From contig NZ_JACCFG010000001.1 in the NCBI RefSeq assembly GCF_013416555.1, positions 682,001 to 746,000 of the forward strand: a DNA stretch of 64,000 nucleotides, written 5' to 3'. This document shows positions 55,565 to 64,000 of this stretch, piece by piece. The notes beneath the pieces are model-generated. The model ran no database searches. It was given only the letters and a program-made list of their open reading frames with translations, and was not told the DNA's origin. The translations under genes were made by a program, and so were the position numbers. Within the stretch, counting starts at the first letter, position 1; each line of letters opens with the position of its first letter. Origin of the DNA: Sphingomonas sp. R-74633. Lineage in GTDB: Bacteria > Pseudomonadota > Alphaproteobacteria > Sphingomonadales > Sphingomonadaceae.

Positions 55565-55575
<11 letters not shown>
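55159..55575 (+). CDS. mce: methylmalonyl-CoA epimerase
   Basis: 138 residues of the VOC fold. Converts (S)- to (R)-methylmalonyl-CoA. [20 protein letters not shown] (metal His), [13 protein letters not shown] (His-His), and [10 protein letters not shown] (Glu ligand) are the family motifs. Start at ATG 55159; overlaps the mutase gene by 11 bp. It links PccA/PccB output to the mutase. Confidence 0.94.
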
Positions 55576-57708
<2,133 letters not shown>

Positions 57709-57712
<4 letters not shown>

Positions 57713-58221
57713 TGTTTTTCGCGCTGTCACTGCTCGCTTTGGCGCCGCCGCAGGACGCGGCCATCGCCGATCCCGTATCCGCCGCCGATGCGGTTGCCTT
57801 GTTCAAGCGCGTATGCGCCGATCCGTTCCCGGATCCCGCCCGGTTCAAGGCGGCAGTCGAAGCCCCCGATCTGGGCCTGCGCATCGTGACCAAGCCGCCC
57901 GAGGCAATGGGCCAGCCCGGCGATCGGTGGAACGGGCGAAATGCGCAATTTTCCTACACTTCTGCGGACTGGTTGCCGCGCGACCTGCCGTCGCCGCAAT
58001 GTTCGATGCGGGTGAGGCTGGCCAGTGTCCCCGATCATGCCGGCATCGCCGCAGCCACCGCCGAAGGGCTCGGGCTTCCCGCCGGCAAGACCTCGGGGAA
58101 ACGCCGCCAGACGACGCAGTGGGACGTCGGCAACGCGCGCTATTTCCTCAACACCGCAACGCTGCCGGACGGCACCTATGAAATGAGCCTGATGCTCCTC
58201 AATCTGCGAGACAAAAAGTGA
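57709..58221 (+). CDS. exported hypothetical protein between mutase and bioB
   Basis: 170 residues; no family recognised. Hydrophobic start ([19 protein letters not shown]) looks like a signal peptide. The mature part has [20 protein letters not shown] and [20 protein letters not shown], a beta-rich pattern. ATG overlaps the mutase TGA by 4 bp and its stop overlaps bioB by 4 bp, so it is embedded in the operon. Confidence 0.68.
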
Positions 58222-59213
58222 CCGTGCGTACCGACTGGACCCGCGAAGAAATCGCCGCGCTGTTCGATCTGCCCTTCACCGAACTCGTGTTCCAGGCGCA
58301 GACGGTCCACCGCCAGCACCACGCTGCCAACGAGGTGCAGCTCTCGACTTTGCTCTCGATCAAGACCGGCGGTTGCCCCGAGGATTGCGGCTATTGCAGC
58401 CAGTCGGTCTCGGCGGAGACCGGGCTCAAGGCGACCAAGCTGATGGACGTGCGCCAGGTGCTCCAGGCCGCGGCGCAGGCCAAGGATCATGGCTCGTCGC
58501 GCTTCTGCATGGGGGCCGCCTGGCGCAACCCCAAGGACCGCGACATGCCCGCCATCGTCGAGATGGTGCAGGGCGTCCGCGCGATGGGGATGGAGACCTG
58601 CATGACGCTGGGCATGCTCAGCGAGAAGCAGGCGGGGATGCTCGCCGATGCCGGGCTCGACTATTACAACCACAATATCGACACTTCGCCCGAACGTTAC
58701 GCCGAGGTGATCACCACGCGCAGCTTCGAGGACCGCCTCGATACGCTGGAGCATGTCCGCGAGGCGGGGATCAACGTGTGCTGCGGCGGCATCGTCGGCA
58801 TGGGAGAGACCCGGCCGGACCGTGTCGGCTTCATCCATGCGCTCGCGACCTTGCCGGTGCATCCGGGCAGCGTGCCCGTCAATGCGCTGGTGCCGATCAA
58901 GGGCACGGTGCTCGGCAACATGCTGGCCGACACGCCGCTGGCGCAGATCGACGACATCGAGTTCGTCCGCACGATCGCGGTGGCGCGGATCACGATGCCG
59001 GAGAGCATGGTGCGCCTGAGCGCTGGGCGCGAGAGCATGAGCGACGCCACCCAGGCTTTGTGCTTCCTGGCGGGCGCCAACTCGATCTTCACCGGCGACA
59101 AGTTGCTCACCGCGGGCAATGCCGGCGACGACAAGGATGCGGCGCTGTTCGCGCGGCTGGGCGTCAAGCCGATGCAGGCCGAAGTGAAGGTGGAGCTGGA
59201 GGCAGCGGAGTGA
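58218..59213 (+). CDS. bioB: biotin synthase
   Basis: 331 residues. Radical-SAM enzyme that inserts sulfur into dethiobiotin. The [4Fe-4S]/SAM motif is [13 protein letters not shown] (Cys 53, 57, 60), followed by [31 protein letters not shown] and [20 protein letters not shown] (second cluster Arg region). GTG start overlapping the previous stop by 4 bp. The rest of the biotin genes are not here. Its position inside the carboxylase operon couples biotin supply to PccA. Confidence 0.96.
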   Translation: MTVRTDWTREEIAALFDLPFTELVFQAQTVHRQHHAANEVQLSTLLSIKTGGCPEDCGYCSQSVSAETGLKATKLMDVRQVLQAAAQAKDHGSSRFCMGAAWRNPKDRDMPAIVEMVQGVRAMGMETCMTLGMLSEKQAGMLADAGLDYYNHNIDTSPERYAEVITTRSFEDRLDTLEHVREAGINVCCGGIVGMGETRPDRVGFIHALATLPVHPGSVPVNALVPIKGTVLGNMLADTPLAQIDDIEFVRTIAVARITMPESMVRLSAGRESMSDATQALCFLAGANSIFTGDKLLTAGNAGDDKDAALFARLGVKPMQAEVKVELEAAE

Positions 59214-59436
59214 AGCTTGGCCGCGCACTTCTGGTGGTGATCGGCCTGGCCGTCGCGTGGGCGGTGCTCACCGTGGCGATATGGTTCGCGACCGGCTTTG
59301 GCAGCACGGCTTTCTTCGCGCGGATGGATCACCCGGTCCACCTTTGGTTCAGTACGTTCACGATGGTCCTGGGATGGGTGAGCCTTGGCTCGTACCTGCT
59401 CGTCACCGGCCTCATTCTTCGGAAGATGCTACGCTG

Positions 59437-59437
<1 letters not shown>
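59210..59437 (+). CDS. small two-helix membrane protein between bioB and pccA
   Basis: 75 residues starting with a GTG that overlaps the bioB stop by 4 bp. Two hydrophobic helices ([20 protein letters not shown] and [18 protein letters not shown], about 6-27 and 51-70). The stop shares its A with the ATG of pccA (TGATG). Family not recognised. The tight packing supports a real gene. Confidence 0.7.
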
Positions 59438-61455
<2,018 letters not shown>

Positions 61456-61513
61456 GGCGGCGAAGCGGGCAGGGCGCTTGACGGTGGGGGCGGCAGATGA
61501 TGGAAACAGCCGC

Positions 61514-62191
61514 GTGAACGACAGTCAGCAGATCCCGCCCGACCTTCCCCCGCAGACCCAGGCCGAGGCCAATGCCGAGGCGCGCGCCGCCGAATCCGCA
61601 GCGATCCGGCGCCGGTGGATCACGCTGGGCGAAGTGCTGGCGGTGATCGCCGTCGTCATCTCGGGCCTCACGCTGTGGAACAGTTGGAGCGAGCGTAGCG
61701 ACAGCAAGGCAGTGGAGAGCGCGGACGCGCAGCGGGCTTCGGCGCGCGCCGCGACTTTGGTCCTCGTCGCAGCCGATGCCGGGAAGCACAGCCTGCGGTT
61801 GAAGCCATCCTCGGCCGAACAATCGGTCCAGAGCCAGACGCTGCTCTTCCCCACCGCGCTGGGCGTGGCATCCGCGCAGACCACCGGCGAGCCGCGGATC
61901 GAAGGGGACTGGTTCGAGCGCGGGCTCGAAAAGGCGCGCGAGGCGGCGAAGCTGCCCGACAATAGCCGCGGGGATGAGCGCCTGCCTGTGGCCATCGTCA
62001 CGCGCTTCCTGGTCGATGGCGAGGCGCATGAGGACGTCGCGCTCTACGACATCGGCTACACGATCTCGGGCCGGCTGCTCAGCGGGCACAGCGTGGCGCT
62101 GCGCGGGATTTCGTTTGTGTCGCGGGTGAAGAAGAGTGCGGCGCAGGCAAAGCTCGATGCGCGCTGGAAGGAACTGTTTCCTTCGAAGTGA
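61514..62191 (+). CDS. hypothetical single-pass membrane protein
   Basis: About 225 residues. An Ala/Gln/Glu-rich N-terminus, one membrane helix (about 39-60, WITLGEVLAVIAVVISGLTLW), then a soluble domain with RASARAATLVLVAADAGKHS and AIVTRFLVDGEAHEDVALYD. I do not recognise the family. GTG 61514 is preferred (GGAAAC upstream); TTG 61478 is a possible longer start. It follows pccA by about 60 bp and may be cotranscribed. Confidence 0.62.
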   Translation: MNDSQQIPPDLPPQTQAEANAEARAAESAAIRRRWITLGEVLAVIAVVISGLTLWNSWSERSDSKAVESADAQRASARAATLVLVAADAGKHSLRLKPSSAEQSVQSQTLLFPTALGVASAQTTGEPRIEGDWFERGLEKAREAAKLPDNSRGDERLPVAIVTRFLVDGEAHEDVALYDIGYTISGRLLSGHSVALRGISFVSRVKKSAAQAKLDARWKELFPSK

Positions 62192-62271
62192 TGCTGTTCC
62201 TGGAAAGCTGCTGGTGACGGCTTTGCCGGTCACCGCGGGTGAAACCGCGCCCCGCGCGATTTCATCTCCGC

Positions 62272-62346
62272 TGGTGACCCCTACGAGAATCGAACTCGTG
62301 TTTTCGCCGTGAGAGGGCGACGTCCTGACCGCTAGACGAAGGGGCC
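62272..62346 (-). tRNA. tRNA-Glu (anticodon CTC)
   Basis: Minus-strand cloverleaf with encoded CCA: acceptor GGCCCCT/AGGGGTC, anticodon stem TCGCC/GGCGA with loop CTCTCAC (anticodon at 62311-62313), T-loop TTCGATT. Confidence 0.95.
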
Positions 62347-62425
62347 GTGCAGCGGAAGCGGGCAATTACGGGCAGTGCCTCTGCCCGTCAAGCGCTTCCG
62401 GAAGGTGTGAGCAATTTTGTTGTTC

Positions 62426-62779
62426 TTACCCCGCGACCGGCAGCCGCAGCGCGCCGTTCGGCTCGTAATGGACCTCGCTATACGCCGTCACCGCATCGAG
62501 CGGCAGCGGGGCATAGAGGTGCGGAAAGAGCTGGCCGCCGCGCGAGGGCTCCCAGCGCACCGCGTCGGCCATTGCCTCCAGATCGACCGCAGCAAGCCAC
62601 AGGCCGGTCTGGCCGGCGAAATGCTTGTCCAGCGTCTCCACCAGCTGCTGGGCGGTGGAGAGGTGGATATAGCCGTCCTGCAGGTCGATCGGCGCGCCCG
62701 CGAACACGCCTTCATGCTCCAGCGCGTGCATCTGCTCCGCGGTCAGGATCTTGTAGGCAGTGTTCGGGGTCTCGCTCAT
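62426..62779 (-). CDS. DUF952 family protein
   Basis: 117 residues. DUF952 fold: YKILTAEQMHALEHEG, then DLQDGYIHLSTAQQLVETLD (conserved DGxIHxS), LWLAAVDLEAM, GGQLFPHLYAPLPLDAV. The family resembles ADP-ribosyltransferase-like or glutathione-S-transferase-linked small proteins, but function is not established. ATG overlaps the gyrA stop by 4 bp, so it is cotranscribed after gyrA. Confidence 0.9.
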   Translation of the reverse strand: MSETPNTAYKILTAEQMHALEHEGVFAGAPIDLQDGYIHLSTAQQLVETLDKHFAGQTGLWLAAVDLEAMADAVRWEPSRGGQLFPHLYAPLPLDAVTAYSEVHYEPNGALRLPVAG

Positions 62780-64000
62780 TCGCCGCCTTCCGGCCCGCTG
62801 GCGAGGTCTTCGCCGGTATTGCCGTCCGGGGTGGCTTCGCCGGCGACCGGGCCGTCGCCCAGATTGGCTTCGGCTTCGTCGTCGCTCTCCTCGATCCGCG
62901 CGGCCGAGACGACATGCTCGTCCTTGGCGACGCGGAAGAGGATCACGCCCTGGGTGTTGCGCCCGGTGACGCGGACCGAGCCGACTGTGGTGCGGATCAG
63001 CTTGGCCTGGTCGGTGACGAGCATCAGCTGCTCGCCATTATGCGCCGGGAAGCTCGCCACCACCGGGCCGTTGCGGTCCGAGCTGACGATGTTGGTGATG
63101 CCCTGGCCGCCGCGATTGGTGCGGCGATACTCGTAAGCCGAGGTGCGCTTGCCATAGCCATTGGCGGTGACAGTGAGGACGAACTCTTCCGCTGCCTCGA
63201 ACTCGGCCATGCGCTCGGGCGACAGCGTGATCTCGCGCTCGCCTTCCTTCCAGGGGGCGGCCTTGAGGTAATCCTCGCGCTCCTGCGGCGTGGCGTCGAA
63301 GCCGCGCAGCACGGACATCGAGATCACCTCGTCGCCCTCGGCAAGGCGCGCACCGCGCACGCCGGTCGAATCGCGGCTCTGGAACTCGCGCACATCGGTG
63401 CCGGCAAAGCGGATCGCCTTGCCCTGCTTGGTGGCGAGCAGGATGTCGTCCTCTTCAGTGAGCAGCGACACGCCGATCAGGCGATCCTCGCTACCTTCCT
63501 CGAACTTCATCGCGATCTTGCCCGAGGTGCGGATATTGGCGAACGCATCCATCGAGTTGCGGCGCACCGAGCCCTTGGCGGTGGCGAACATGACGTGGAG
63601 CGCGCCCCACTCATTCTCGTCCTCGGGCAGCGGCAGCACGGTCGAGATCGTCTCGCCCGCCGCCAGCGGCAGCAGGTTGATCATCGGGCGACCGCGCGTG
63701 GCCGGCCCGCCCTCGGGCAGGCGCCAGACCTTCATGCGGTAGACCTTGCCCTCGGTGGAGAAGAACAGCACCGGGGTGTGGGTCGAAGTGACGAAGAGGT
63801 GCGTCACCGCGTCCTCATCCTTCGTCGCCATGCCGGCGCGGCCCTTGCCGCCCTTGGCCTGCGCGCGGAAGGTCTCGAGCGGGGTGCGCTTGATATAGCC
63901 TTCCATCGTCACCGTGACGACCATGTCCTCGCGCTCGATCAGGTCCTCGTCGTCGATCCCGTCGGCGGCGGCGGCGATCTCGGTGCGGCGCGGCGTGGCG
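62776..64000 (-). CDS. gyrA: DNA gyrase subunit A (partial, C-terminal part)
   Basis: The visible 407 residues contain the end of the coiled-coil/tower region and the DNA-wrapping beta-pinwheel: repeats GYIKRTPLETF, GKVYRMKVWRLPE, GSVRRNSMDAFANI, GKAIRFAGTDVREFQSRDS, GYGKRTSAYEYRRTNRGGQG and AKLIRTTVGSVRVTGRNTQG. The GyrA box reads QAKGGKGR rather than the usual QRRGGKG, still with Gly-Gly. The acidic tail ends in SGPEGGE. The catalytic Tyr lies beyond the right edge. Followed by DUF952 with a 4-bp overlap. Confidence 0.97.
   Translation of the reverse strand, partial: ATPRRTEIAAAADGIDDEDLIEREDMVVTVTMEGYIKRTPLETFRAQAKGGKGRAGMATKDEDAVTHLFVTSTHTPVLFFSTEGKVYRMKVWRLPEGGPATRGRPMINLLPLAAGETISTVLPLPEDENEWGALHVMFATAKGSVRRNSMDAFANIRTSGKIAMKFEEGSEDRLIGVSLLTEEDDILLATKQGKAIRFAGTDVREFQSRDSTGVRGARLAEGDEVISMSVLRGFDATPQEREDYLKAAPWKEGEREITLSPERMAEFEAAEEFVLTVTANGYGKRTSAYEYRRTNRGGQGITNIVSSDRNGPVVASFPAHNGEQLMLVTDQAKLIRTTVGSVRVTGRNTQGVILFRVAKDEHVVSAARIEESDDEAEANLGDGPVAGEATPDGNTGEDLASGPEGGE

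Overview
The window is high-GC, gene-dense DNA that looks like a chromosomal segment of a sphingomonad (Alphaproteobacteria, Sphingomonadaceae). The grounds are the gene families (large TonB-dependent receptors, short-form ArgC, an ScfR-type regulator beside a propionyl-CoA carboxylase cluster, an RcnB-like WNRG-rich protein), frequent GTG and TTG starts, 1-4 bp stop/start overlaps, and palindromic repeats between genes. The assignment is by recognition; no search was run. I see no prophage, insertion sequence or CRISPR array.

Layout. 0-3.5 kb: partial argC, an SH3-domain protein and a MarR regulator (minus), then secG and pyrG (plus). 3.5-6.3 kb: three copies of a palindromic element around a membrane protein, a MmyB-type regulator and a divergent NAD(P)-binding protein. 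6.3-11.7 kb: GFA protein, periplasmic cyclophilin, Hsp20 with a possible ROSE thermometer, a large TonB receptor. 11.7-15.7 kb: a Phd-like/PAS fusion, an AT-richer gap, TadE, TadG and PilZ proteins, then an unassigned 360-bp stretch with a minus-strand terminator. 15.7-18.8 kb: lolC/E-lolD-GNAT-glutathione peroxidase operon. 18.7-21.7 kb: a diverged MraZ with a coupled CxxC protein, DnaA-box-like sites, a secreted TPR-like protein, Lrp. 21.9-25.3 kb: a histidine kinase with a degenerate ATP domain coupled to a polysaccharide deacetylase, then tRNA-Ile2 and tRNA-Pro. 25.6-28 kb: btuB under a cobalamin riboswitch. 28-39.6 kb: DctA-type symporter, peptidases, ettA with operator-like sites upstream, a chemoreceptor, DoxX, acylphosphatase, greB. 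39.7-50.7 kb: autotransporter, lytic transglycosylase, dapA, 2OG-Fe(II) oxygenase, RcnB-like protein, orphan 2Fe-2S subunit, extradiol dioxygenase, a GIY-YIG nuclease between inverted palindromic repeats, class II aldolase.

The most coherent pathway is at 51.7-61.5 kb: scfR is divergent from pccB-hyp-mce-mcm-hyp-bioB-membrane protein-pccA. Together these carboxylate propionyl-CoA, epimerise and isomerise methylmalonyl-CoA to succinyl-CoA, and make the biotin that PccA carries. The mutase needs B12, and the window also holds the riboswitch-controlled B12 receptor. The window ends with tRNA-Glu, a DUF952 protein and the 3' part of gyrA.

The strongest lead for something new is the repeat family at 31.6, 46.2 and 49.5-49.9 kb. 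Every copy has the form CGTCA, 7-bp stem, CTTGT (or TTTGT) loop, stem, TCCA; three different stems are seen, all fully paired. Copies come as inverted pairs, and in one pair a GIY-YIG nuclease gene lies between the arms.
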